A stretch of DNA of 64,000 nucleotides from assembly GCF_042675965.1 (NCBI RefSeq), contig NZ_JBHTKJ010000023.1, positions 1-64,000 on the forward strand, given 5' to 3'. Under the pieces are notes generated by a model. The model made no database searches. It had not been told where the DNA came from and saw only the letters and a list, made by a program, of their open reading frames with translations. The stretch's first letter is position 1, and each line of letters begins with the position of its first letter. Made by a program: the position numbers and the translations under genes. This stretch comes from Virgibacillus_R byunsanensis. GTDB lineage: Bacteria; Bacillota; Bacilli; Bacillales; Amphibacillaceae. Shown piece after piece: positions 41,977-51,436 of the stretch.

Positions 41977-43265
41977 CAGCTTGTTACCTGATTAAGGTCA
42001 TCAAAAAATCCTGGATATGATATGGCAACAGAAGATGTGTCATCTATTACTACATCTTCTTTGGTTATAAGCGAAGATATAGCTGCCATCATGGCAATTC
42101 GGTGATCATCATAGGAAGTAACATGACCACCTTTTAATGGTGTCTGTCCGTGAATAATCATGCCATCCTCTGTAGCCTCAATACGTGCACCCAAATTGGA
42201 AAGCCCTTCAACAACTGCAGCGATACGATCCGTTTCTTTTAATCGAAGCTCACCTGCGTCACGAATTACAGTTTTACCTTTTGCCTGGGTGGCCAACAGC
42301 GCGATAATAGGTAATTCGTCAATCAATCTAGGAATAATGTCTCCACCAATTGTAATACCTGTCAGCTCACTATAGTCAACTGTAATATCCCCTGTGGGCT
42401 CCGTTTTGATGGCTTCATTCGCATTTATACTAACAGAACCGCCCATTTGTTTTAACACATCAATAATACCCGTTCTCGTTTTATTCAACCCAACATTTTC
42501 CAACGTTAATGTACTATTAGGTACAATTGCTGCTGCTACTAAAAAGAATGCAGCAGAAGAAATATCCCCTGGTACAAAAACATCAGTTGCTGTTAACTGT
42601 TGTTTATTCGTAACTTTTATATGCTGATCACTTTTTGCTACATCTGCTCCAAACGCTTGTAGCATTATTTCTGTATGATCTCGAGTCGAAGTAGGTTCAA
42701 TGACTTCGGTAGTACCATCAGTAAGAAGTCCTGCAAACAGAATTGCAGACTTAACCTGAGCACTCTTTACTGGAAGTGTATACTTGATTGGGCTTAAATT
42801 ACCCCCTCTTATGGATATTGGTAAATAGTCTCCTTCACTTCGTCCGTCAAAATAAGCGCCCATTTGTTTTAAAGGTGAAACAACACGGTTCATTGGTCGT
42901 TTACTTAGTGAAGCGTCTCCATAAACGGTAGTAAAAAATGGAAGTCCGGCTAATATTCCTAACATTAGTCTGGCTGTTGTTCCGGAATTACCAAAGTATA
43001 ATGGTTCTTTTGGTTCAATGAAAGAAGAAAATCCATCACTTTGTATTAGAACAGTCTGATCACTTTTTTCAATAGTTACACCCAATGCACGGAATGCATG
43101 AATAGTTCGCATACAGTCTTCCCCATCTAAAAAATGAGTTACCTTGGTTCTTCCTTTAGCTAATGACCCCAATATGACCGCTCTATGAGATATTGATTTA
43201 TCTCCAGGTACCTGAATTACTCCTGAAATAGCTTTGGAATGAGGATTAAGACGTACTTCACTCAT
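41976..43265 (-). CDS. aroA: 3-phosphoshikimate 1-carboxyvinyltransferase (EPSP synthase)
   Basis: A 429-residue enzyme of the shikimate pathway (called aroE in B. subtilis). PGDKSISHRA at the N-terminus and LYFGNSGTTARLM bind shikimate-3-phosphate and PEP; KETDRI and DHRIAM near the C-terminus are also diagnostic. Last gene of the aroC-aroB-hisC-tyrA-aroA cluster, but cut off from tyrA by a 350-bp gap filled by a repeat. Confidence 0.97.
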   Translation of the reverse strand: MSEVRLNPHSKAISGVIQVPGDKSISHRAVILGSLAKGRTKVTHFLDGEDCMRTIHAFRALGVTIEKSDQTVLIQSDGFSSFIEPKEPLYFGNSGTTARLMLGILAGLPFFTTVYGDASLSKRPMNRVVSPLKQMGAYFDGRSEGDYLPISIRGGNLSPIKYTLPVKSAQVKSAILFAGLLTDGTTEVIEPTSTRDHTEIMLQAFGADVAKSDQHIKVTNKQQLTATDVFVPGDISSAAFFLVAAAIVPNSTLTLENVGLNKTRTGIIDVLKQMGGSVSINANEAIKTEPTGDITVDYSELTGITIGGDIIPRLIDELPIIALLATQAKGKTVIRDAGELRLKETDRIAAVVEGLSNLGARIEATEDGMIIHGQTPLKGGHVTSYDDHRIAMMAAISSLITKEDVVIDDTSSVAISYPGFFDDLNQVTS

Positions 43266-43321
43266 TTAACATCACTTCCCTTATTATTTGTCCTAGTATA
43301 AGAAACTATAAATTTTGGAGC

Positions 43322-43330
43322 TGTGGATAA
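43322..43330 (-). promoter_or_regulatory. Perfect DnaA box inside a family A repeat
   Basis: TGTGGATAA (complement TTATCCACA) in the conserved left part of the element. Function not shown. Confidence 0.55.
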
Positions 43331-43365
43331 TTTATTAACTGTGTAAGCCACGTCCAGTGCCGACG

Positions 43366-43442
43366 ACGCCACAGGATAAGGAAAGCTCCCCTGAAAAGCA
43401 TCGCACGTAGAAAAGCGCATTTCTTTTTCAAGGACGTGGCGT
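43366..43442 (+). repeat. Copy of the shared ACAGGATAAGGAAAGC module
   Basis: Closed by a perfect 7-bp stem ACGCCAC (43366-43372) and GTGGCGT (43436-43442). Internal blocks CATCGCACG.AGAAAA and TTTTTCAAGGACG match the copy at 34953-35030 in the unrelated family B element. Confidence 0.78.
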
Positions 43443-43618
43443 TTTCATCGGCCAGCGCCCGTACTGCTAGTGGGCTTCCTGATCCTTCTTACGATATGTC
43501 AACATCGATTCGCTCACGCTTTATCTCATACGGATATGGAAGATCGATTAATACCACCGCTTTCGGCGGCAACGTCGACCCACCCGCGATGCGTGGGCGC
43601 ATTTAGCTTTTGTCAATC

Positions 43619-44719
43619 TTATTGTTCAATCATTATTTCGTATCCATTTTCCCTTAAAAGGTGATAGCTTTCCTGTTGTTCTTCTTGTGAGGCAACACTT
43701 AGCCGTAAAACACCTGTAATTCCTTGCCGTATTTCTAGAATTTCTATGTTTGTTATACTAATATCTTTCGTTGCGAGTAGTTGTGCAACAGAAGCGATTG
43801 CACCAGTTTGGTCTCTAATATCCACATATAAGTCATAAAAGGAAGGAATGGCACCTCTTTTCTTTTCTCCTAATCCATCTCTGTATTCTTTAGCTTGGTT
43901 AAGATAGGAGGTCAATTGTGTTTTATCATTTCGTTCTAGTAGATTTTTTATATCTTTCATCTGGTCAATCCATTCTTGAAGTAATTGCGACATTTTCACT
44001 CTGTTATGATAAAAAATATCCTGCCATAAATCTGGGTTACTTGAAGCGATTCTAGTAATATCACGAAATCCACCTGCTGCAAGTTTTGGAATATAATCAT
44101 GTGTATGTTCCCATTTTTTAGCTTGATGAACGAGTGAAGAAGCTATTAAATGCGGAAAATGTGACACTACTGCAGTCATTTCATCATGTTCTGTAGGCTT
44201 TAACGTTATAAAATTACTTTTCGTAGGCTTTAACACGTCTTTTAGTACTTCTACAGTTCTTTCTTCACATTTAGAACCAGGTGTCAATACATAAATGGCA
44301 TTTTCAAACAAATGCTCTTTGGCAGCTTGTATCCCTTTTTTATGTGACCCCGCCATTGGATGTCCACCAATAAAGGCTATTCGTTGATTGGATAGTGATT
44401 CAGCAACATGAATTACTGAAGTTTTAACAGAGGAAACATCCGAAATAACAACATTTTGATCATATGTAAACGAATCTAATTCATGCAGTAACTGAATGGT
44501 TTGTGTTATCGGTGTTGCCAAAAATATATAATCAGATCTTTTAGACGCATCCTGGATATTAGAAGCTATTTCATCAATGATTCCATGCATATGTGCATAT
44601 TTAACGGTTTGATCATTAATATCAAATCCGATAACATGATTGTCTGTTGACTGGGCTAAGCATTTTGCCAATGACCCACCTATTAGCCCAAGTCCAATTA
44701 CAAATATGGTACGTTTCAT
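43619..44719 (-). CDS. tyrA: Prephenate dehydrogenase
   Basis: A 366-residue NAD-dependent enzyme of tyrosine synthesis. Rossmann motif IGLGLIGGS (5-14 region), the prephenate-site GGHPMAGSHKKG, and a C-terminal ACT domain (about 295-366) for feedback control by an aromatic amino acid. Its ATG lies 2 nt after the hisC stop. The 3' end runs into a family A repeat 6 nt after the stop. Confidence 0.96.
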   Translation of the reverse strand: MKRTIFVIGLGLIGGSLAKCLAQSTDNHVIGFDINDQTVKYAHMHGIIDEIASNIQDASKRSDYIFLATPITQTIQLLHELDSFTYDQNVVISDVSSVKTSVIHVAESLSNQRIAFIGGHPMAGSHKKGIQAAKEHLFENAIYVLTPGSKCEERTVEVLKDVLKPTKSNFITLKPTEHDEMTAVVSHFPHLIASSLVHQAKKWEHTHDYIPKLAAGGFRDITRIASSNPDLWQDIFYHNRVKMSQLLQEWIDQMKDIKNLLERNDKTQLTSYLNQAKEYRDGLGEKKRGAIPSFYDLYVDIRDQTGAIASVAQLLATKDISITNIEILEIRQGITGVLRLSVASQEEQQESYHLLRENGYEIMIEQ

Positions 44720-44721
44720 TA

Positions 44722-45822
44722 TTATATCTCCTTGCTAGTCTCCTTGTGTAACTTACCTAAAAGAGTTTTAATTTGTTCCATATCATCTTCAGAACCAATC
44801 GTTAAGCGAATCGTATTTGGGCAACCTAATCCTTCACCTGATCGCACAATAAATCCGCGTTCTAACAAATACTGGAACGTATCATCTCCACTGATTGGAG
44901 TGGAAATCAATAAAAAGTTTGTCTGTGAATCATAATAGTTCCAACCTAACTCATCCAAATAGTGTTGCAGATCCTGTTTTATTTCTTTGTTTTTCTTTAT
45001 CGAGTTTTGAATAAACTCCTGGTCCTCTAAGGCTATTATTGCAGCCTGCTGAGTCAAAGAAGTCGTGTTAAAAGGACCTCTGACAACATTTAAATTTGAA
45101 ATGGTATTTTCATTTGAAACCCCATAACCAACGCGTAGTCCCGCTAATCCATATGCTTTCGAAAAAGTACGTAATACAATTAGATTAGGATGCTTTGTTA
45201 TTAAATTAATAGCTTCAGGATCTAATTCTTGATCAATATACTCATAATATGCCTCATCTAAAACCACCAAAACATGTTTTGGACATCTATTTAGAAAATC
45301 ATATAACGCATCTTTTGGGATAATTGAGCCAGTTGGATTGTTTGGTGAACAAAGCCAAATAATTTTTGTCTCACTATCGATAGCATGTAACATTGCTTCA
45401 AGATCATGATATCCATTAACGGTTGGTATCTCTGTGACTACAGCGCCCTCAACCAATGCATTATGACGATATTGTGGGAATGTTGGTGTGGCCATAATTG
45501 TATTAACACCAGGGTACAAATAGGCACGACACAACATTTGGACGATTTCATCTGATCCGCTTCCAAATATAAGTTGGTTATCCATAACATGTAATTTCTT
45601 AGCTAATGAAGCTCTAAGATTTGTAGTATAGCCATCTGGATAGACATTAAATGAATGCTTCATGCCCATTAGTTGTTCCTCTACCTTAGAGGAGTAGCCA
45701 AATGGGTTTTCATTTGAAGCTAATTTCACTATATGTGACAAGTTGTATTCCTTTTTAACATCTTCAATTTGTTTTCCTGGTTGATATTGTGATAACTGAT
45801 TTAATATTAGCTTCCCATTCAT
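44722..45822 (-). CDS. hisC: Histidinol-phosphate/aromatic aminotransferase
   Basis: A 366-residue PLP aminotransferase used in histidine and, in Bacillus, in tyrosine/phenylalanine synthesis. ASNENPFG, SPNNPTG, and the PLP lysine in RTFSKAYGLAGLRVGYG are visible. In B. subtilis trpEDCFBA stands directly upstream; here hisC follows aroB after only about 59 bp. The dual role explains its placing between aroB and tyrA. Confidence 0.96.
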   Translation of the reverse strand: MNGKLILNQLSQYQPGKQIEDVKKEYNLSHIVKLASNENPFGYSSKVEEQLMGMKHSFNVYPDGYTTNLRASLAKKLHVMDNQLIFGSGSDEIVQMLCRAYLYPGVNTIMATPTFPQYRHNALVEGAVVTEIPTVNGYHDLEAMLHAIDSETKIIWLCSPNNPTGSIIPKDALYDFLNRCPKHVLVVLDEAYYEYIDQELDPEAINLITKHPNLIVLRTFSKAYGLAGLRVGYGVSNENTISNLNVVRGPFNTTSLTQQAAIIALEDQEFIQNSIKKNKEIKQDLQHYLDELGWNYYDSQTNFLLISTPISGDDTFQYLLERGFIVRSGEGLGCPNTIRLTIGSEDDMEQIKTLLGKLHKETSKEI

Positions 45823-45881
45823 CCTATTTACTCACCCTTCTCGTATTAAATATGGCCGTTTTCTTCTGTGTGAACCAAGTA

Positions 45882-46955
45882 TTAACTATTTAGTAACTCG
45901 TCTGTGAATGATGATAAATATAAGTTCAAATCATCTTCACTTACTTCTTCTATCACTGGTACTCCAACATCTTTTAATAGGACCATTTGAAGTTTACCAC
46001 TAACAGCTTTCTTATCTGATTTCATTCTATTCAACAAATTATTTGTATTTATACTGCCTAGTTGCAAAGGGTAATTATTATTCTGTAGCCATTCAAGAAG
46101 TTCTTGATCAGGCAGTTTTATAAAATATTTCTGTTCGCTTACTCTCATAGCAAACAACATACCAATAGCCACTGCTTCTCCATGTGTAATGGAACCATAC
46201 CCAAGTTCACTCTCAATCGCATGACCTAGCGTGTGTCCAAGGTTTAGGTATTTGCGTGTATTCGCCTCTCGTTCATCCTGTTCTACAATAGTGGCCTTTA
46301 TAGCGATCCCTTGGCGTATGTGTGTAGTCAATTGTTCATTTGTTAGTGAAGTAAGGGAAGTATCCATTATTGACTTAAAAAAGCTCTCATCTGCAATTAA
46401 TGCTTCTTTTATTAATTCAGCATAACCTGATCGAACCTCTTTCTCACTTACTGTTTCTAGTACTTGCACATCATAGACGACTGCTACAGGCGGATAAAAA
46501 TTACCTATTAAGTTCTTACCAAGTTCATGATTGATCGCGACTTTTCCTCCGACACTACTATCATGCGCAAGTATAGTTGTGGGCATTTGAATATAATCAA
46601 TTCCTCGCATATACGTTGCCGCTACAAAACCAGCTAAATCACCAACAACTCCTCCACCAAGAGCAATAATAAGTGATTCTCTATCTAAGCCATATTGTAT
46701 TGCTTCTGTATGCACCTGATAATATGTTTGAATCCCTTTTGAGCGTTCTGTAGCAGGTATGATTGTTGTATACACACGTTCAGATGGTAAGCTCTCTTTA
46801 ACATCCTCCAAATATAAAGGTGCAACGTTTTCATCAGTTATTATAAGAATGGAAGAATACGTTTTTGCTAGGAGTTCATTTACATTAAAGCGTATATTTT
46901 CCCTAATATAAATATGATAAGAGTGTGAGCTTGATTTTATGAATAGATCATTCAC
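45882..46955 (-). CDS. aroB: 3-dehydroquinate synthase
   Basis: A 357-residue NAD- and metal-dependent enzyme converting DAHP to dehydroquinate. GGGVVGDLAGFVAATYMRG and NLGHTLGHAIE (metal His) are visible. The likely start is GTG 46955, which overlaps the TAG of aroC (TAGTG), with AGGTG 6 nt upstream; a GTG at 46964 is an alternative. In B. subtilis aroH follows; it is absent here. Confidence 0.95.
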   Translation of the reverse strand: MNDLFIKSSSHSYHIYIRENIRFNVNELLAKTYSSILIITDENVAPLYLEDVKESLPSERVYTTIIPATERSKGIQTYYQVHTEAIQYGLDRESLIIALGGGVVGDLAGFVAATYMRGIDYIQMPTTILAHDSSVGGKVAINHELGKNLIGNFYPPVAVVYDVQVLETVSEKEVRSGYAELIKEALIADESFFKSIMDTSLTSLTNEQLTTHIRQGIAIKATIVEQDEREANTRKYLNLGHTLGHAIESELGYGSITHGEAVAIGMLFAMRVSEQKYFIKLPDQELLEWLQNNNYPLQLGSINTNNLLNRMKSDKKAVSGKLQMVLLKDVGVPVIEEVSEDDLNLYLSSFTDELLNS

Positions 46956-48121
46956 TAAAAGCACCTGATTTCTTCACGATAATCATCAATGGCTTTTTTT
47001 AGCTTAGAGAACTGATCATTTGGAAACTGTTCTGTTATAGCTTTAGCTAGCTCAAATGCAACAATATGTTCCATAACTACAGATGCTGCTGGTACAGCAC
47101 AAGAATCCGAGCGTTCAATACTTGCGTTAAATGGTTCTTTCGTTTCAATATCCACACTTTGAAGTGGTTTATATAGTGTTGGGATTGGTTTCATAACACC
47201 TTTGACAACAAGTGGCATTCCAGTAGTCATACCACCTTCAAAACCACCTAAACGATTTGTTTTTCGGTAATAGCCATTTTCTTCATCCCAGGCAATTTCA
47301 TCATGTACTTGACTGCCGTTCTTCCGAGCTGCTTCAAAACCTAACCCAAACTCTACACCTTTAAACGCATTAATACTCATGACACTTCCAGCAACTCTTC
47401 CATCAAGCTTTCGGTCATAATGAACATAAGATCCAATACCAGCTGGCATACCTTCTACATAAACCTCTACTACTCCACCAATCGAATCCCCATCTTTTTT
47501 TGCAACGTCAATCGCATCCATCATTTCTTTTTCCACCTTGGAATCTAAGGTTCTCACAGGTGATTGTTCAGATATACTTTTTCGTTCATCGATAGAAAGT
47601 GATGGGTTTTCATTTGCTCTAATTCCAGCGATCTCTTTTACATACCCGGAAATCTCTATACCTAAATGTTTTAAAAGAGTTTTTGCTACTGCTCCGGCAG
47701 CTACACGTGCTGCTGTTTCCCGTGCTGAGGAACGTTCCAATACATTCCGCATATCCCGGTGACCATATTTTAAAGATCCGTTTAAATCTGCGTGCCCAGG
47801 TCGAGGGCGTGAAATGGTTCGTCGTATTTTTATGTCTTCTTGTATAGGATCTTCTCCCATAATATCGGTCCAATGTTTAAAATCATCATTATGTATCACT
47901 AAAGAAATGGGGGATCCCAAGGTATAACCGTGCCGAACACCACTTGTTATATCTACAAGATCTTTTTCAATCTGCATTCGTTTACCTCGCCCATGTCCTT
48001 TTTGTCTACGAAGTAAAGATTCGTTAATATCTTCTTTAAGTAATGGCATATGTGAAGGTATTCCTTCAATTATTGTTGTTAATTGTTTACCATGTGATTC
48101 ACCTGCAGTTAGGTAGCGCAT
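46955..48121 (-). CDS. aroC: Chorismate synthase
   Basis: A 388-residue FMN-dependent enzyme making chorismate from EPSP (called aroF in B. subtilis). The N-terminal RYLTAGESHGK, HRDMRNVLERSSARETAARVA (read as two adjoining segments) and RSDSCAVPAA signatures are present. First gene of the aromatic cluster; AGGAGGAAT before the ATG. Translationally coupled to aroB. Confidence 0.97.
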   Translation of the reverse strand: MRYLTAGESHGKQLTTIIEGIPSHMPLLKEDINESLLRRQKGHGRGKRMQIEKDLVDITSGVRHGYTLGSPISLVIHNDDFKHWTDIMGEDPIQEDIKIRRTISRPRPGHADLNGSLKYGHRDMRNVLERSSARETAARVAAGAVAKTLLKHLGIEISGYVKEIAGIRANENPSLSIDERKSISEQSPVRTLDSKVEKEMMDAIDVAKKDGDSIGGVVEVYVEGMPAGIGSYVHYDRKLDGRVAGSVMSINAFKGVEFGLGFEAARKNGSQVHDEIAWDEENGYYRKTNRLGGFEGGMTTGMPLVVKGVMKPIPTLYKPLQSVDIETKEPFNASIERSDSCAVPAASVVMEHIVAFELAKAITEQFPNDQFSKLKKAIDDYREEIRCF

Positions 48122-48316
48122 CCCTAATTCCTCCTTCTAAGATTTTCATATTACTATATCATATCTGCTTTTAATTTTGGTGATATTATCTCAAAATTTA
48201 AATAGAAAAGATAATAGTTAATTATAAATCTGTTTGACTAAATATGCAAAATGATAAAAGACATTAAATAAATAACTCTTGCCAAGAGACAAGAGCCGTG
48301 TAACAAATAAGCCATT

Positions 48317-49090
48317 TTATATTTTTTGATAAAAAAAAGTATCTAACAATCTAAAGTTAAATCTGTTTGGTGTGAAAATTTGTTCTGTACTACCAACAAA
48401 CAATATACCATTTTGGTTGAGTACATTACTAAAATGCTGATAAATAGAGTTCTTTGCATGGTCAGTAAAATATATTAATACATTTCTACATATGATTAAA
48501 TCGACTTTTTTCGGATAATTATCACTTAACAAATTATGTCTTTTAAAAAGTACTAGTTCTTTAATCTTATTATCTAAATGATACAAGCCTTGATCTTTTT
48601 TAAAATATTTTTCCCTCATCGTAACTGGCAAGTCTTTTAATGCCTGTTCTTTATATACCCCTTGCCTAGCTTGCACCAACACATTTTCATCAATATCTGT
48701 TGCGAGGATCTTAAAATTTTTATGGGGATAATGCTCTTTCATAAGTAATGCAATACTATAAGGTTCTTCTCCTGTAGAGCAAGCTGCACTCCAAATTGTT
48801 ACCTGTTCTTTGCTGTTCATCAAATAAGGTAATATACTAGATTCCAAAACATGCCATCTTTTAGGGTTACGATAGAATTCGGATACATTAATGGTAATCC
48901 GATCAACAAATTCCTTTAACAGATCAGTATGGTTCTCTAAGGCCCTAAAATAATCATCAAACGTAAGAAAGCCACGTTTATTTCTTAACGATGTTAATCT
49001 TCGTTTCATTTGTACTTCTTTGTATAATGTTAAGTCAATTCCTAACTTTCCATTTATTCTGGATATAAATGTACTATATTCTTCTGACAT
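48317..49090 (-). CDS. cheR: Chemotaxis protein methyltransferase CheR
   Basis: A 257-residue SAM-dependent methylase of glutamates on chemoreceptors. N-terminal CheR helical domain (about 1-75), then SAM-binding WSAACSTGEEPYS and the CRNVLIYF motif. AGAGGTC precedes ATG 49090. In B. subtilis cheR also sits between ndk and aroF, away from other che genes. The 195-bp gap to aroC shows no clear signal beyond a weak hairpin. Confidence 0.95.
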   Translation of the reverse strand: MSEEYSTFISRINGKLGIDLTLYKEVQMKRRLTSLRNKRGFLTFDDYFRALENHTDLLKEFVDRITINVSEFYRNPKRWHVLESSILPYLMNSKEQVTIWSAACSTGEEPYSIALLMKEHYPHKNFKILATDIDENVLVQARQGVYKEQALKDLPVTMREKYFKKDQGLYHLDNKIKELVLFKRHNLLSDNYPKKVDLIICRNVLIYFTDHAKNSIYQHFSNVLNQNGILFVGSTEQIFTPNRFNFRLLDTFFYQKI

Positions 49091-49126
49091 GGTATTGACC
49101 TCTTTCATCGAACATTAGTAAAGAAA

Positions 49127-49148
49127 ACCTCCGTATCATAACGGAGGT
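49127..49148 (-). terminator. Terminator of ndk
   Basis: ACCTCCGT/ACGGAGGT, 6-nt loop, followed on the minus strand by TTTTCTTT. It lies between ndk and cheR. Confidence 0.8.
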
Positions 49149-49155
49149 AAATTAA

Positions 49156-49602
49156 TTAGTAAATCCATGAACTATCTTGTTTATCATATGAAAGTACATC
49201 ATCACTATTAAAGAATAAGTTGATTTCTCTTTCGGCGCTTTCTAATGAATCCGAACCATGAATTATGTTTTTACCAACAGTTACTCCAAAATCACCACGG
49301 ATTGTTCCTGTTGCCGCTTCCTGAGGATTTGTTGCTCCCATCATATCGCGAGCTGTTTTGATTACTTCTTCACCTTCCCAAACCATAGCAAATACAGGAC
49401 CTGAAGTAATGAAATCAACTAATTCACCAAAGAATGGTCGCTCTTTATGTTCACCATAGTGTGTTTTTGCCAATTCATCCGAAATGTACATTAACTTTGC
49501 TCCTGCTAACTTAAAGCCTTTCTTTTCAAAACGGCTTACAATATCGCCAACTAAATTGCGTTGTACACCATCAGGTTTTACCATTAAAAATGTCTTTTCC
49601 AT
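49156..49602 (-). CDS. ndk: Nucleoside diphosphate kinase
   Basis: A 148-residue enzyme balancing NTP pools by phosphate transfer through a histidine intermediate. Catalytic H115 in NIIHGSDS; KPDGVQRNLVG at 9-19. Length typical. In the hepT-ndk-cheR order of B. subtilis, with its own terminator. Confidence 0.97.
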   Translation of the reverse strand: MEKTFLMVKPDGVQRNLVGDIVSRFEKKGFKLAGAKLMYISDELAKTHYGEHKERPFFGELVDFITSGPVFAMVWEGEEVIKTARDMMGATNPQEAATGTIRGDFGVTVGKNIIHGSDSLESAEREINLFFNSDDVLSYDKQDSSWIY

Positions 49603-49705
49603 ATTTTACACCTCTTATTATGTATATTTCTTCACCCATGGAAGAAATTGCACTTACATGCAACCGTTAAAATTCTATCAAACTTTCCGAAAAATAACAA
49701 TACAG

Positions 49706-50686
49706 TTATGAACGTCTATTACCTATAAATTTCGCAATATCCTGTAAGGTATGTTTTGCTTTACTATCTGGTAGAGGTTCTAATGCCTTTAAAGCCTTTT
49801 TTAAGTATAAATTACTAACGTGATAAGAATTCTTAATTGCATCTGTTTTTTTCAACATTTCTATTAGCGTATTCATATCGTTATGGTTTACTTTTTCTGG
49901 ATTGGTAAACGTTTCTTTCACGAAAGAATTAAAAGATTCATTTTGCATAGCAAATAAAACAGGAAGTGTCACATTCCCTTGAAGCAGATCATTTCCTGAT
50001 GGTTTACCCAATTCTTTTACAGTTGATGTAAAATCAAGAATGTCATCGATAATTTGGTAAGACATACCAATATAGTAGCCATACTGGTACAGCCGATTTG
50101 CTTGATTTTCAGGAAGCTCTGCAGTAATTGCTCCTAACTTACAGCTTGTTGCAATTAACAATGCTGTTTTACGTTTTATTCTACGTAAGTAATTACGTAA
50201 ATTTTGATCCCAATTATACTTGTCTTTTATTTGCTCAATTTCCCCAACAACAAGTTCTACCATAGCCTTAGACAAAACGCGATGAGTATTTGGAATTTTT
50301 ATAGAAGCAATATGTTCCAATGCGCTAGCAAATATATAATCACCTGTGTACATTGCCACCCGATTATCATAAATATGCTTAACAGTTGGCTTACCTCTAC
50401 GTAAGTCGGCATCATCAATTACGTCATCATGCACTAGCGATGCCATATGAATTAATTCAAGGGAAACAGCAACTGTTTTAATTCGCTCCAGATCATAATT
50501 ACCTAATTGTCCTGTCAACAAGACAAAAACAGGGCGTATTCGTTTTCCCCCTGCTCGTAATAATTGTGTTGATGCTTCTCGCAATACAGGATGTTCTGCT
50601 TGTATGACTTTATTTAAGGCTTCTTCAATCTGGTCTAGGTCTTTTTTTAAATATCCATATGTTTTAGCTAATTTCATTCGTGTCAC
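49706..50686 (-). CDS. hepT: Heptaprenyl diphosphate synthase, catalytic subunit (component II)
   Basis: A 326-residue trans-prenyltransferase that makes the C35 side chain of menaquinone-7 with HepS. First Asp-rich motif D87-D88-x-x-D91 (HDDVIDDADLRRG), second QIIDDILDF. GGKRIRP binds the isoprenoid diphosphate. Downstream of menG by 22 nt in the hepS-menG-hepT operon. Confidence 0.96.
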   Translation of the reverse strand: MTRMKLAKTYGYLKKDLDQIEEALNKVIQAEHPVLREASTQLLRAGGKRIRPVFVLLTGQLGNYDLERIKTVAVSLELIHMASLVHDDVIDDADLRRGKPTVKHIYDNRVAMYTGDYIFASALEHIASIKIPNTHRVLSKAMVELVVGEIEQIKDKYNWDQNLRNYLRRIKRKTALLIATSCKLGAITAELPENQANRLYQYGYYIGMSYQIIDDILDFTSTVKELGKPSGNDLLQGNVTLPVLFAMQNESFNSFVKETFTNPEKVNHNDMNTLIEMLKKTDAIKNSYHVSNLYLKKALKALEPLPDSKAKHTLQDIAKFIGNRRS

Positions 50687-50708
50687 CTTTAACTTTTAAG
50701 TTCCTGTA

Positions 50709-51434
50709 TTATTGTTCTACTTTGCTTTGTTCTTTCATACCCATATGCATAGCAGCAACTCCACCAGTATAACCTTTCACTTCAACACGTGAAAAACCAG
50801 CATCCAAGAACATTTGCTTTAATTCTTTTTTATCTGGAAAGTCTTTTGCTGATTCATGTAACCATGCATATTCTTTATAACTTTTAGCAAACAACCTACC
50901 GATTAACGGCATAATAAAACGGAAATAAAAATAATATAACTGGCGAAAAACGGCTAAAGTCGGTTGTGATGTTTCTAAACAAATTACTCTTCCGTCAGAC
51001 TTTACAACTCGTCGCATCTCTTTTAGCACCGTCATATAGTCTGGAACATTTCGTAGTCCAAATCCTATCGTTACATAATCAAACTCGTTATCTTTAAATG
51101 GTAACTCCATAGCATTTCCATGAATAAAGGATAACTGATCATATTTTAGTTCATTATTTTTTTCTTTTGCTATCGATAACATATTTTGACTAAAGTCCAA
51201 CCCGATTACTTTTCCTTCTGAGCCTGTAGCTTCAGCCATTGCTATTGACCAATCTCCTGTACCACAACACACATCAAGAGCAGTAGAGCCCTTATTAACT
51301 TTCATTCGTTTCATCACATCTTTTCGCCATGCTTTATGACGCTGAAATGAAATGATTGAATTCATCGAATCATATTTATTATAAATTTTTTCAAAGACAT
51401 GATGAACACGTTCTTCCTTAGATTGTTCCTGCAT
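50709..51434 (-). CDS. menG: Demethylmenaquinone methyltransferase
   Basis: A 241-residue UbiE/MenG-family SAM methylase for the last step of menaquinone synthesis. SAM motif DVCCGTGDWSIAMAEA, and the UbiE signatures GNAMELPF and FGLRNVPD. Between hepS and hepT, so side-chain synthesis and ring methylation are expressed together; the quinone feeds qcrABC. Confidence 0.96.
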   Translation of the reverse strand: MQEQSKEERVHHVFEKIYNKYDSMNSIISFQRHKAWRKDVMKRMKVNKGSTALDVCCGTGDWSIAMAEATGSEGKVIGLDFSQNMLSIAKEKNNELKYDQLSFIHGNAMELPFKDNEFDYVTIGFGLRNVPDYMTVLKEMRRVVKSDGRVICLETSQPTLAVFRQLYYFYFRFIMPLIGRLFAKSYKEYAWLHESAKDFPDKKELKQMFLDAGFSRVEVKGYTGGVAAMHMGMKEQSKVEQ

Positions 51435-51436
51435 CG

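Larger units (their letters stand above)
43291..43615 (+). repeat. Family A repeat with inserted module
   Basis: Begins TATAAATTTTGGAGCTGTGGATAATTTATT, broken here for reading as TATAAATTTTGGAG then CTGTGGATAATTTATT, followed by CCACGTCCAG. The shared module is at 43366-43442. Then come GTGGGCTTCCTGATCC, GTCAACATCGATTCGCT, CCGCTTTCGGCGG and CCCGCGATGCGTGGG. It ends about 6 nt from the tyrA stop codon. It separates aroA from tyrA inside the aromatic cluster. Confidence 0.88.

Noticed and set aside
43470..43664. 64-residue plus-strand frame near tyrA
   Set aside because: It lies in a family A repeat; similar frames occur in other copies of the repeat by sequence identity only.
48122..48316. 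Attenuator or riboswitch before the aro genes
   Set aside because: Only a weak CTCTTG/CAAGAG hairpin is present; no T-box, TRAP-site array or other recognisable leader.
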